This document shows, piece by piece, positions 1-6,221 of a stretch of 7,838 nucleotides of DNA; position 1 is the stretch's first letter; the number at the start of each line of letters is the position of its first letter. The DNA is taken from the NCBI GenBank assembly GCA_035306625.1, contig DATGNS010000380.1, positions 1-7,838 of the forward strand, in the 5' to 3' direction. The notes beneath the pieces are model-generated. The model was not told the origin of the DNA and did not search any database. It was given only the letters and a program-made list of their open reading frames with translations. Position numbers and translations under genes: made by a program. Origin of the DNA: Serpens sp035306625. GTDB lineage: Bacteria; Pseudomonadota; Gammaproteobacteria; Pseudomonadales; Pseudomonadaceae.

Positions 1-88
1 GAATGCGGGGGGCACCGAAGTTCCATCCGGTGGGCAAAATTGCATTGACCCGATCCATTCACGAGTTGCGTTCTGAACACCGCAAACA

Positions 89-120
89 AAAAGCCCCGGC
101 TCTGTGGAACCGGGGCTTTT
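89..120 (-). terminator. Intrinsic terminator after the TRAP substrate-binding protein gene
   Basis: An 11-bp perfect stem (89-99 with 110-120, AAAAGCCCCGG against CCGGGGCTTTT) closes a 10-nt loop. It starts 17 bases past the stop codon of the minus-strand gene at 137-1231. Read on the minus strand, the stem ends in T residues and continues as T-G-TTT, so it is a good rho-independent terminator. The A/T arms on both sides mean it could also stop plus-strand transcripts arriving from the left. Confidence 0.9.
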
Positions 121-136
121 CGTTGTATCTAGCGAA

Positions 137-1231
137 TCAGCGCCATTCGTAGATGTTCTTGTCGGTGACTTCGCCCATCGGCGCGGCCAGCTCGCGGAAC
201 TGCTTCATGGAGGTCCAGATGCGCTGGTTCAGGTCGCTCTCGGCGGCGAACTTCTCCATCACCTGCTCGGACTGTTCCTTGAGCGCACTGATCACGTCGG
301 CGGGGAACTTCTTCAGGATCACGCCCTGCTTCTGCAGTTCCTGCAGCGCCTTGGCATTGTTGTAGACGTACTCGTCGATCATCAGCTGCACCGAGCCGCG
401 GGCGGCCTCCTCGAGGATGGCCTGCAGGTCGTCGGGCAGGGCATCCCAGGCGGTCTTGTTGACCAGCAGTTCGATGGCGGCCTGCGGTTCGGCCCAGCTC
501 GGGTAGTAGTAGTACCTGGCGGCCTTGTGGATGCCCGAGGCCAGGTCGTTGTAGGGACTGACCCAGTCGGTGGCGTCGATCATGCCGGTCTGCAGGGCGG
601 TGAACACCTCGCTGCCGGGCACGATGATCGGGGTGGCGCCGATGCTGCCGATGACTTCGCCGCCCAGGCCGGGCATGCGGATCTTCAGGCCCTTGAGGTC
701 CTCGACGCTGTTGATTTCCTTGTTGAACCAGCCGCCCATCTGCATGCCGGAGTTGCCGCCCAACAGGGGCTTCACGCCATGCGGCGCATAGGCCTCTTCC
801 CACAGCTGCATGCCGCCGCCCTGGCTGATCCAGGAGTTGAACTCCGAGGTGTTCAGGCCGAAGGGCACGGAGGTGAAGAACTGCGCGGCCGGCACCTTGC
901 CCTTCCAGTAGTAGGCGGGGCCGTGGCCCATCTGCGCGGTGCCGCGCGATACGGCATCGAACACTTCCATGGCCGGCACCAGCTCGCCGGCGGCGTAGGT
1001 CTTGATGACCAGGCGGCCGTTGCTCATGCGCTCGACGCGCTTGGCGAAGTCATCGGCACCGGTGCCCAGGCCCGGATAGTTCTTCGGCCAGGTGGTCACC
1101 AGTTTCCAGTGCACGGTTTCCACCGGCGCACCGGCGGTGGAGGCTTGCGATTGTTGTTCGTCCTTGCACCCGGCCAGGCCGAGAGCCAGCAGTAGCGCCG
1201 AGGCGGCACCGAACAGTTGGCGGCGATTCAT
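137..1231 (-). CDS. TRAP transporter substrate-binding lipoprotein (DctP/TakP-like)
   Basis: The 364-residue protein is a periplasmic solute receptor of the DctP family, closest in feel to TakP-type 2-oxoacid/carboxylate binders. These deliver ligand to a DctQ/DctM membrane pair. Family-like stretches are LKGLKIRMPGLGGEV (179-193), GSEVFTALQTGMIDATDWVSP in two steps across 206-226, and YYYYPSWAEP (240-249). The N-terminus carries twin arginines (R3-R4-Q-L-F), a hydrophobic core and a lipobox L19-A-G-C22, so it looks like a lipoprotein possibly exported by Tat. The start at 1231 is chosen because GAGGGGA lies 9 bases upstream and the signal peptide begins there; a longer reading to 1366 adds a non-signal extension. 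No DctQ or DctM gene is visible in the window. A 154-base gap separates it from the exporter gene upstream on the same strand, with no terminator and no convincing promoter seen. The ligand is unknown. Confidence 0.9.
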   Translation of the reverse strand: MNRRQLFGAASALLLALGLAGCKDEQQSQASTAGAPVETVHWKLVTTWPKNYPGLGTGADDFAKRVERMSNGRLVIKTYAAGELVPAMEVFDAVSRGTAQMGHGPAYYWKGKVPAAQFFTSVPFGLNTSEFNSWISQGGGMQLWEEAYAPHGVKPLLGGNSGMQMGGWFNKEINSVEDLKGLKIRMPGLGGEVIGSIGATPIIVPGSEVFTALQTGMIDATDWVSPYNDLASGIHKAARYYYYPSWAEPQAAIELLVNKTAWDALPDDLQAILEEAARGSVQLMIDEYVYNNAKALQELQKQGVILKKFPADVISALKEQSEQVMEKFAAESDLNQRIWTSMKQFRELAAPMGEVTDKNIYEWR

Positions 1232-1385
1232 CAGAAGTATTCCCCTCGCGAAAGTTGGGCTCCGTTCGGTCGGCGGCGGGGCGGGGGAATCCGCGGTCGC
1301 TTGCCGAAAGGCCAGGACGGAGCGAGGCAGACCCGCGCAACAGGGCACGCGGGGCGTCGCGCACAATAACCAGCGCTGCCGCCGA

Positions 1386-2141
1386 TCACAAGCTCGCCAG
1401 CTTCTGGGCCGCCAGTGACAGGCTGACCACGACCAGCATCAGTGCGAACAGGCGCTGCAGCAGGGAGCTGTTCAGGCGCTGGGCCAGCAGGTTGCCGGAG
1501 AGCACGCCGATGGCACCGCCCATGGCCAGGCCGCCGAGCAACGGCAGCGGAGGATTGGCGCCGCCGAGGTAGATCAGGAAGCCGCCGCCGCTGACCAGGG
1601 CGATCACCGCCATGGAGGTGGCCATGGCGCTGAGCAGGGGCAGTGGCGAGAACCACAGCAGCGCCGGGACAATGAGAAAGCCGCCGCCAACACCCATCAG
1701 CCCGGACAGGATGCCCACGCCCATGCCGATGGCCAGCAGCACGGCCGGACGCAGCGGTCCCCGGGATTCATGCGCCGGCTGGCCGCTGCTGCGCCACAGG
1801 CGCCAGGCCGACCAGAGCACCAGCAGGCAGAAGGCGGCCACCAGCGCCGTTTCCGGCACGAAGCGGCCCAGCCATTGGCCCAGGGCATTGCCCGGCAGGC
1901 CGGTCAGGGCCAGCAGCAGGGCTGGCCGCCAGGCCACCTGGCCGAGGCGGGCGCGGGGAATGGCGCCGATCAGGGCGGACATGGCCACCGCGCCCAGGCT
2001 GACGCCGATGGCGTCGCGCAGCGGCAGGTGCAGGCTGAGCAGCAGGGGCAGGGCGACCAGCGAGCCGCCGGCGCCGGTGAGGCCCAGCAGCAGGCCGAGG
2101 ATCAGGCCGATGCCCAGGGCTTCCGCCAGCAGGAGGTCCAT
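1386..2141 (-). CDS. TauE/SafE-family sulfite/anion exporter (TSUP permease)
   Basis: A 251-residue, very hydrophobic inner-membrane protein of normal length for the TauE/SafE (TSUP, DUF81) family. The two halves repeat the family's glycine-rich motif: GLTGAGGSLVALPLL at 20-34 and GLMGVGGGFLIVPAL at 147-161. They are separated by a polar, Arg/Trp-rich loop around 112-131, giving roughly eight membrane segments. Family members export sulfite, sulfonates or other small sulfur-containing or organic anions; the substrate cannot be read from the sequence. The gene starts 12 bases after the stop of the CsoR-like repressor gene. It has no obvious Shine-Dalgarno (CCGCCGCGGGCA precedes the ATG), so translational coupling is likely. 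The pairing resembles the CstR-TauE arrangement of the staphylococcal cst sulfide-response operon, though the sulfurtransferase and persulfide dioxygenase genes of that operon are absent here. Confidence 0.92.
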   Translation of the reverse strand: MDLLLAEALGIGLILGLLLGLTGAGGSLVALPLLLSLHLPLRDAIGVSLGAVAMSALIGAIPRARLGQVAWRPALLLALTGLPGNALGQWLGRFVPETALVAAFCLLVLWSAWRLWRSSGQPAHESRGPLRPAVLLAIGMGVGILSGLMGVGGGFLIVPALLWFSPLPLLSAMATSMAVIALVSGGGFLIYLGGANPPLPLLGGLAMGGAIGVLSGNLLAQRLNSSLLQRLFALMLVVVSLSLAAQKLASL

Positions 2142-2153
2142 TGCCCGCGGCGG

Positions 2154-2420
2154 TCAGGTGTACTTGGTGAAGATGGCCCGGACCCTGGCCAGCATCTGCG
2201 CGCTGTCCCGCGTGGGGTCCAGCACGGCCTCTTCCAGCAGGCAGGCGAGCATTTCCTGATAGGCCTTGTCGAGTGCCTTGCGCGAGGCGGCGAACTGCTG
2301 GGCGACCGCCTCGCAGTCCTCGCCGCGCTTGATCATGCCCTGGATGCCACGAATCTGGCCTTCGACGCGGGCAAGACGCTTGAGCATGGCTTCCTGATGC
2401 AACTGGATGGAATCGGGCAT
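2154..2420 (-). CDS. CsoR/FrmR/RcnR-family (DUF156) metal- or sulfur-responsive repressor
   Basis: An 88-residue all-helical repressor of normal family length. LKRLARVEGQIRGIQGMI (13-30) is the typical first helix with the R-x-x-G-Q-I/L signature, followed by the conserved cysteine of helix 2 (C36 in GEDCEAV). Aligned by eye with FrmR (C35, H60) and CsoR (C36, H61, C65), the second and third ligand positions are L61 and A65, so a CsoR copper site or an FrmR site is not complete. A non-canonical cysteine sits at C60. Two cysteines plus a neighbouring TauE gene suggest a CstR-like thiol/persulfide sensor, but this is inference. The start at 2420 has AGGGAG 6 bases upstream. That Shine-Dalgarno lies inside an operator-like repeat, suggesting autoregulation. 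It is the first gene of a probable operon with the exporter. Confidence 0.92.
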   Translation of the reverse strand: MPDSIQLHQEAMLKRLARVEGQIRGIQGMIKRGEDCEAVAQQFAASRKALDKAYQEMLACLLEEAVLDPTRDSAQMLARVRAIFTKYT

Positions 2421-2423
2421 GTT

Positions 2424-2438
2424 TACTCCCTAGGGGTA
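2424..2438 (-). promoter_or_regulatory. Operator-like G/C-tract repeat overlapping the repressor's ribosome-binding site
   Basis: The plus strand reads TACTCCCTAGGGGTA, with CCCTAGGG a perfect 8-bp palindrome and TAC/GTA ends. CsoR-family operators typically consist of a C-tract and a G-tract framed by TA-rich ends. The element ends 3 bases before the ATG at 2420 and contains the AGGGAG Shine-Dalgarno. A bound repressor would sit just downstream of the predicted transcription start. The outer arms are imperfect. Confidence 0.6.
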
Positions 2439-2449
2439 TAAGGTGGTGG

Positions 2450-2479
2450 AGTGTAGCGGGCCGGATCAGCGGCCGGCAA
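2450..2479 (-). promoter_or_regulatory. Putative sigma-70 promoter of the repressor-exporter pair
   Basis: On the minus strand TTGCCG (2479-2474, 4/6 to consensus) is followed after 18 bases by TACACT (2455-2450, 4/6). The start of transcription would fall near 2443, giving a short leader of about 23 bases that contains the operator-like element at 2424-2438. It lies wholly in the gap between mnmC and the repressor gene, and no T-tailed terminator was seen after mnmC. Confidence 0.45.
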
Positions 2480-2499
2480 CGCGTGCGGGACCGCTGGCA

Positions 2500-4464
2500 T
2501 CAGCCGCTCCGCCCCCGCACCAGCTGCCGAATCAGGAAGCGGTTGGGGTGACAGGCCGCGGCCACCGCGTCCGGCACCGGCAGCGGTTCGTGCTCCAGCC
2601 AGGCGGCCAGCAGCTCGCCGCAGAGGGGCGCGGTCACCACGCCCCGCGAACCGTGGGCCAGGTTGAGGTACAGGCCCTCCAGCCAGGGGCAGGGCGTCTC
2701 CGGCACCTGGCGCGCGTCCCGGGCCAGCACCGAATAGGTTTCGGCGAAGGCCCCGGCGTCGGCCAGCGGCCCCACCAGCGGCAGATAGTCCGGGCTGGTG
2801 CAGCGGTAGGCGGCCCGGCCCTGCAGCGCGGCGGGGTCCAGCCGGTCTGCGTCGACCCGTTCGGCCAGGTCGGCGGACAGCGCCCGCAGGCGCTCGAGGT
2901 TGCCGATGTGCTCCTCGATTGTGACCCCCTCGAAGCGGTTGTGCAGGTCGAAGCTGGCGCCCACGGTGTGTTCGCCCTTGCGCGGTGGAGCCACGTAGCC
3001 CTCGCCGCACAGCACGGTGCGCAGGGCCTGGCTGGCCGCGGTGGCCGGTACCCGAGTGATCTGACCGCGGATGCGCTTGAGGGGCAGCTCGCGGGTCGGC
3101 GCGAAGGTCCTGGCGTCGGCGGCGTTGGCCAGCACCAGGACCGGCGCGGCGGCCAGCGGTCCGTCGCTGCCCAGCACCTGCCACTCGCCGCCCTCGCGGC
3201 GTATCTCCAGGGCTTCCCGGTGGGTCAGCAGGCGGATGCGCGGATGGTCGGCCAGCAGGTGGCACAGGGCCGGCGGATGGGCCCAGCCGGATTCCGGGTA
3301 GAACAGGCCGCCGCTGGCCAGGGCCACGCCGGCCAGCTGCTCCGCCTCTTCGCGCGCCACCGGGCGCAGCAGGCTGGGCGGGAAAGCGGCGGCCAGCTGC
3401 GCCTGGCGCTCGGCCTCCTGGTCGTCGAAGGCCAGTTGCAGCACGCCGCAAGGCGCCCACTCGGTACCCTGTTCCAGGCGTTCCAGCAGGCGCCGGGTAT
3501 AGCCGAAACCGGCCAGCAGCAGGCGCGACAGCGGCGTGCCGTGGGCCGAAAGCTTCAGATAGAGCACGCCCTGCGGATTGCCGGAGCCTTCCTCGGCCAC
3601 CTGACCGTGGCGCTCCAGCAGGGTCACCTGCCAGCCGCGCGCGGCCAGGCTGGCGGCGCTGGCGCAACCGGCCAGGCCGGCACCGATGATCAGCGCCCGG
3701 CGCTCGCGCGGACGGGGCGGCGGAGCGAACCAGGGTGCGCCGGCAGGGGTGGCGTGGCCCGCGTAGCGGCCGGCAAGCATCTCCCGCTTGTGGCCGTAGC
3801 CCTTGACCTTCTCCATCTGGAAGCCGGCTTCGCTCAGGCCGCGGCGCACCAGGCCCGCGCTGGTGAAGGTGGCCAGGGTGGCCCCGGGGGCCGACAGCCG
3901 GGCCAGCTGGGCGAACAGTTCCGGCGTCCACATGCCGGGATTCTTCGCCGGGGCGAACCCGTCCAGGAACCAGGCGTCCACCCGGGCGTCGAGCTGCGGC
4001 AGGCAGTCCAGCACGTCGCCGACCAGCAGGGTCAGCACCACCCGGCCACCGTCGAACAGCAGGCGCTGGAAACCGGGCTGGATGCCCTGGTATTGCTGCA
4101 GCAGCGGAGTGCTGAAGGTCTCCAGTTCGGGCCACAGGGCCAGGGCGCGGTGCAGATCCTCGGGGCTGAGCGGGTACTTCTCGACGCTGATGAAATGCAG
4201 ACGGGCGCCGGTCGGCGCATGCCCGGCGAAGGCCTGCCAGGTGCACAGGAAGTTCAACCCGGTGCCGAAGCCGGTCTCGCCGATCACCAGGCGGTCATCC
4301 GCGGCCAGCGCGGCGCAGCGCTCGGCGATGCGGTTGTGGTGCAGGAAGACGTGACGGGTTTCCTCCAGGCCGCTGGCGCGGGAGAAGTAGACGTCGCCGA
4401 ACTGGCGGGAAATGGGCTGGCCGTGCGCGTCCCAGTCGAGCTGGGCTCTGGAACTGTCGGGCAT
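2500..4464 (-). CDS. mnmC: Bifunctional tRNA mnm5s2U biosynthesis protein MnmC
   Basis: A 654-residue cytosolic enzyme for the last two steps of 5-methylaminomethyl-2-thiouridine formation at tRNA wobble position 34. The FAD domain removes the carboxymethyl group of cmnm5U and the SAM domain methylates the resulting nm5U. The N-terminal methyltransferase (about 1-240) shows FGDVYFSRASGLEETRHVFL (22-41), the SAM loop GETGFGTGLNFL (62-73) and DGFAPAKNPGMWT (168-180). The C-terminal oxidoreductase (about 255-654) begins with the dinucleotide motif GAGLAG (261-266) and has SGNPQGVLYLKLS (294-306), RIRGQIT (464-470), CTSPDYLPLVG (555-565) and HGSRGVVTAPLCGE (604-617). Both domains look intact. The start at 4464 is preferred over 4539 because GGAG lies 9 bases upstream and the known family N-terminus begins there. 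It is divergent from pap. Confidence 0.97.
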   Translation of the reverse strand: MPDSSRAQLDWDAHGQPISRQFGDVYFSRASGLEETRHVFLHHNRIAERCAALAADDRLVIGETGFGTGLNFLCTWQAFAGHAPTGARLHFISVEKYPLSPEDLHRALALWPELETFSTPLLQQYQGIQPGFQRLLFDGGRVVLTLLVGDVLDCLPQLDARVDAWFLDGFAPAKNPGMWTPELFAQLARLSAPGATLATFTSAGLVRRGLSEAGFQMEKVKGYGHKREMLAGRYAGHATPAGAPWFAPPPRPRERRALIIGAGLAGCASAASLAARGWQVTLLERHGQVAEEGSGNPQGVLYLKLSAHGTPLSRLLLAGFGYTRRLLERLEQGTEWAPCGVLQLAFDDQEAERQAQLAAAFPPSLLRPVAREEAEQLAGVALASGGLFYPESGWAHPPALCHLLADHPRIRLLTHREALEIRREGGEWQVLGSDGPLAAAPVLVLANAADARTFAPTRELPLKRIRGQITRVPATAASQALRTVLCGEGYVAPPRKGEHTVGASFDLHNRFEGVTIEEHIGNLERLRALSADLAERVDADRLDPAALQGRAAYRCTSPDYLPLVGPLADAGAFAETYSVLARDARQVPETPCPWLEGLYLNLAHGSRGVVTAPLCGELLAAWLEHEPLPVPDAVAAACHPNRFLIRQLVRGRSG

Positions 4465-4491
4465 GGATGAGGGCTCCGCGGAAGGTGCGGC

Positions 4492-4520
4492 ATTGTAGCC
4501 ATTCGTAATGGCATTGTGAC
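4492..4520 (-). promoter_or_regulatory. Putative sigma-70 promoter of mnmC
   Basis: Minus strand: GTCACA (4520-4515, 4/6) then 17 bases, then TACAAT (4497-4492, 5/6), predicting a start near 4485 and a leader of about 20 bases before the ATG at 4464. The spacer contains the palindrome at 4498-4512. Confidence 0.55.
4498..4512. repeat. Perfect inverted repeat between mnmC and pap (operator-like)
   Basis: GCCATT-CGT-AATGGC, two perfect 6-bp arms around three bases. It lies in the spacer of the predicted mnmC promoter and just upstream of the predicted pap promoter. Its right arm is part of a direct repeat GGCATTGT at 4489-4496 and 4510-4517, whose copies are exactly 21 bases apart (two helical turns). 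It is compatible with a dimeric regulator controlling one or both divergent genes, but no known site was recognised. Confidence 0.5.
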
Positions 4521-4521
4521 T

Positions 4522-4550
4522 TTGTCGATGCGCGCACATTTGGGTAGTCT
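4522..4550 (+). promoter_or_regulatory. Weak candidate promoter of pap
   Basis: TTGTCG (4522-4527, 4/6) and TAGTCT (4545-4550, 3/6) are 17 bases apart, ending 28 bases before the pap start codon. The -10 match is poor, so another sigma factor or activator may be involved. Confidence 0.3.
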
Positions 4551-4578
4551 CGTCGGCTTGCAGTCAGGAGCTCTTTGC

Positions 4579-6069
4579 ATGTTCGAATCCGCCGAGATCG
4601 GCCACGCCATCGACAAGAAGACCTACGAAGCCGAATTGCCCGCCCTGCGCCAGGCGCTGCTGGAAGTGCAGTACGAGCTGCGCTCGCAGGCGAAGTTCCC
4701 GGTGATCATCCTGATCAACGGCATCGAGGGCGCCGGCAAGGGGGACACGGTCAAGCGACTGACCGAGTGGATGGACCCGCGCCTGATCACGGTGTCCACC
4801 TTCGACCTGCAGACCGACGAGGAACTGGCCCGCCCGCCGGCCTGGCGCTACTGGCGCCAGCTGCCGCCCAAGGGGCGCATGGGTATCTTCTTCGGCAACT
4901 GGTACAGCCAGATGCTGCAGGATCGGGTGAAGAACCGCCTCGACGATGCCGAGCTGGATCAGTCCATCGAGGCCGCGCTGCGCCTGGAACGCATGCTGTG
5001 CGACGAGGGCGCCTTGATCTTCAAGTTCTGGTTCCACCTGTCCCGCGAGCAGATGGAGATGCGCCTCAAGAGCCTGGCCGACGATCCGTCGCACAGCTGG
5101 CGGTTCAGCCCCCTGGACTGGAAGCAGGGCAAGACCTACGGCCGCGTGGTCAAGCACGGCGAGCACATCATCCGCCGCAGCAGCCGCGACTATGCGCCCT
5201 GGTACGTGGTGGAGAGCAGCGATCGCCACTACCGCAACCTGACGGTGGGCAAGATCATCCTGCAGGGGCTGCGCGCCGCCCTGGAGCAGGCGCGCGGGCC
5301 GCGCCCGGCGCCCCACGCCGTGCCGGTCTCGGCCAACTTCGGTACCCGCCGCCTGCTGGAGAGCCTGGATCTGGGCAAGTCGCTGGACAAGGACGAATAC
5401 AAGGCCCAGCTGGCCCACGAGCAGGCGCGCCTGTCCTCGCTGCTGCACGACAAGCGCATGCGCCGCCACGCCCTGGTGGCGGTGTTCGAGGGTAACGACG
5501 CGGCCGGCAAGGGCGGCGCCATCCGCCGGGTCACCGAGGCGCTGGACCCGCGCGAATACCGCATCATCCCCATCGCCGCACCCACCGACGAGGAGCTGGC
5601 CCAGCCCTACCTGTGGCGCTTCTGGCGGCACATTCCGCCGCGCGGGCAGTTCACCATCTTCGACCGCTCCTGGTATGGCCGGGTGCTGGTGGAGCGCATC
5701 GAGGGCTTCTGCTCCCAGTCCGACTGGCTGCGCGCCTACGGCGAGATCAACGATTTCGAGGAAAGCCTGGTGGACCACGGCATCGTGCTGGTGAAGTTCT
5801 GGCTGGCCATCGACAAGGACACCCAGTACGCGCGCTTCAAGGAACGCGAGGCCACGCCCCACAAGCGCTTCAAGATCACCGACGAGGACTGGCGCAACCG
5901 CGAGAAGTGGGACCAGTACGTGGACGCGGTGGAAGACATGGTGGATCGCACCAGTACCGGCATCGCCCCCTGGACCCTGGTGGAAGCCAACGACAAGCGC
6001 TTCGCCCGGGTGAAGGTGCTGCGCACCATCAACGACGCGCTGGAGGCGGCGTTCGAGCGGGATCGCTGA
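4579..6069 (+). CDS. pap: Polyphosphate:AMP phosphotransferase (class II, two-domain PPK2)
   Basis: A 496-residue cytosolic enzyme made of two tandem PPK2 domains. Class II enzymes use inorganic polyphosphate to phosphorylate AMP to ADP. The N-terminal half (about 10-240) has Walker A GIEGAGKGDT (48-57) but FFGNWYS (104-110) where an active domain has a Walker B Asp-Arg. The C-terminal half (about 268-496) has Walker A EGNDAAGKGG (304-313), intact FDRSWYGRVLVER (361-373), and the basic lid KEREATPHKRFKITDEDW (421-438). The C-terminal half is therefore probably catalytic, and the N-terminal half structural or regulatory. The length agrees with the two-domain Pseudomonas enzyme. The start at 4579 has CAGGAG 8 bases upstream; an in-frame ATG at 4516 lacks this support. 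It is divergent from mnmC, convergent with nadC, and probably a single-gene transcript. With adenylate kinase or polyphosphate kinase it links polyphosphate stores to the adenylate pool. Confidence 0.96.
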   Translation: MFESAEIGHAIDKKTYEAELPALRQALLEVQYELRSQAKFPVIILINGIEGAGKGDTVKRLTEWMDPRLITVSTFDLQTDEELARPPAWRYWRQLPPKGRMGIFFGNWYSQMLQDRVKNRLDDAELDQSIEAALRLERMLCDEGALIFKFWFHLSREQMEMRLKSLADDPSHSWRFSPLDWKQGKTYGRVVKHGEHIIRRSSRDYAPWYVVESSDRHYRNLTVGKIILQGLRAALEQARGPRPAPHAVPVSANFGTRRLLESLDLGKSLDKDEYKAQLAHEQARLSSLLHDKRMRRHALVAVFEGNDAAGKGGAIRRVTEALDPREYRIIPIAAPTDEELAQPYLWRFWRHIPPRGQFTIFDRSWYGRVLVERIEGFCSQSDWLRAYGEINDFEESLVDHGIVLVKFWLAIDKDTQYARFKEREATPHKRFKITDEDWRNREKWDQYVDAVEDMVDRTSTGIAPWTLVEANDKRFARVKVLRTINDALEAAFERDR

Positions 6070-6090
6070 GCGGGCCCCGCGGGGCCGCTC
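6068..6090 (+). terminator. GC-rich hairpin at the end of pap, possible terminator
   Basis: GAGCGG and CCCC on the left pair with GGGG and CCGCTC on the right, with one bulged G and a very tight turn; the stem begins inside the pap stop codon. No T-run follows (AGGTGTCG), so it is at best a poor intrinsic terminator, though it may protect the 3' end or assist pausing. Confidence 0.35.
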
Positions 6091-6106
6091 AGGTGTCGTA
6101 GGGCGG

Positions 6107-6134
6107 TTGGCGCTTTCCCCCGGCCGCCAAAGCG
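6107..6134. repeat. Overlapping inverted repeats between pap and nadC
   Basis: TTGGCG (6107-6112) is complementary to CGCCAA (6125-6130). Overlapping it, CGCTTT (6111-6116) is complementary to AAAGCG (6129-6134). The two hairpins exclude each other. The surroundings (GTCGTAGGGCGG... to GGTGCGCACGATG) have the flavour of dispersed pseudomonad intergenic repeats, but a genome comparison would be needed to show that. Confidence 0.3.
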
Positions 6135-6177
6135 GTGCGCACGATGCTCCGCTCGGTGGCCAACACGTTGTGTTGCC

Positions 6178-6205
6178 CCCCTGCGAAGCCCTTGAATTGC
6201 AGGGG
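6178..6205 (-). terminator. Hairpin downstream of nadC, weak terminator candidate
   Basis: CCCCTGC (6178-6184) and GCAGGGG (6199-6205) form a 7-bp perfect stem with a 14-nt loop, 17 bases past the nadC stop codon. On the minus strand the outer sequences CCAACA and TGTTGG could extend it as a long imperfect stem. There is no T-tract, so rho-independent activity is doubtful. Confidence 0.35.
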
Positions 6206-6221
6206 TGGGTGGCGTTGTTGG

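Noticed and set aside
1..88. A short gene entering from the left edge: a minus-strand frame from ATG at 58 (MDRVNAILPTGWNF...) or plus-strand frames ending at 48 or 76.
   Set aside because: Fewer than 25 codons are visible in any case. No ribosome-binding site precedes the ATG at 58 and no family is recognisable. It may be part of a real gene but cannot be supported.
1232..1385. Separate promoter for the TRAP substrate-binding protein gene.
   Set aside because: TTGCGC- and TTATTG-like hexamers occur but no pair has acceptable spacing and match, so nothing was called. Co-transcription with the exporter gene remains possible.
2456..2499. Terminator for mnmC formed by the GGCC/CCGG repeats just after its stop codon.
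   Set aside because: The arms are only 4-5 bp with no T-run, and the sequence is better used as the -35 region of the repressor gene.
2443..4470. A 675-codon open frame on the plus strand opposite mnmC, and similar long frames opposite the TRAP protein gene (104-1195) and pap (4564-5862).
   Set aside because: They are antisense to clearly recognised genes and have composition biased to Gly, Ala, Arg, Gln, Val and Leu with no family motifs. This is usual for high-GC DNA with strong third-position bias.
4465..4539. Start of MnmC at 4539 with a 25-residue extension.
   Set aside because: The extension runs through the predicted promoter and palindrome. The ATG at 4464 has GGAG at proper spacing and gives the usual 654-residue length.
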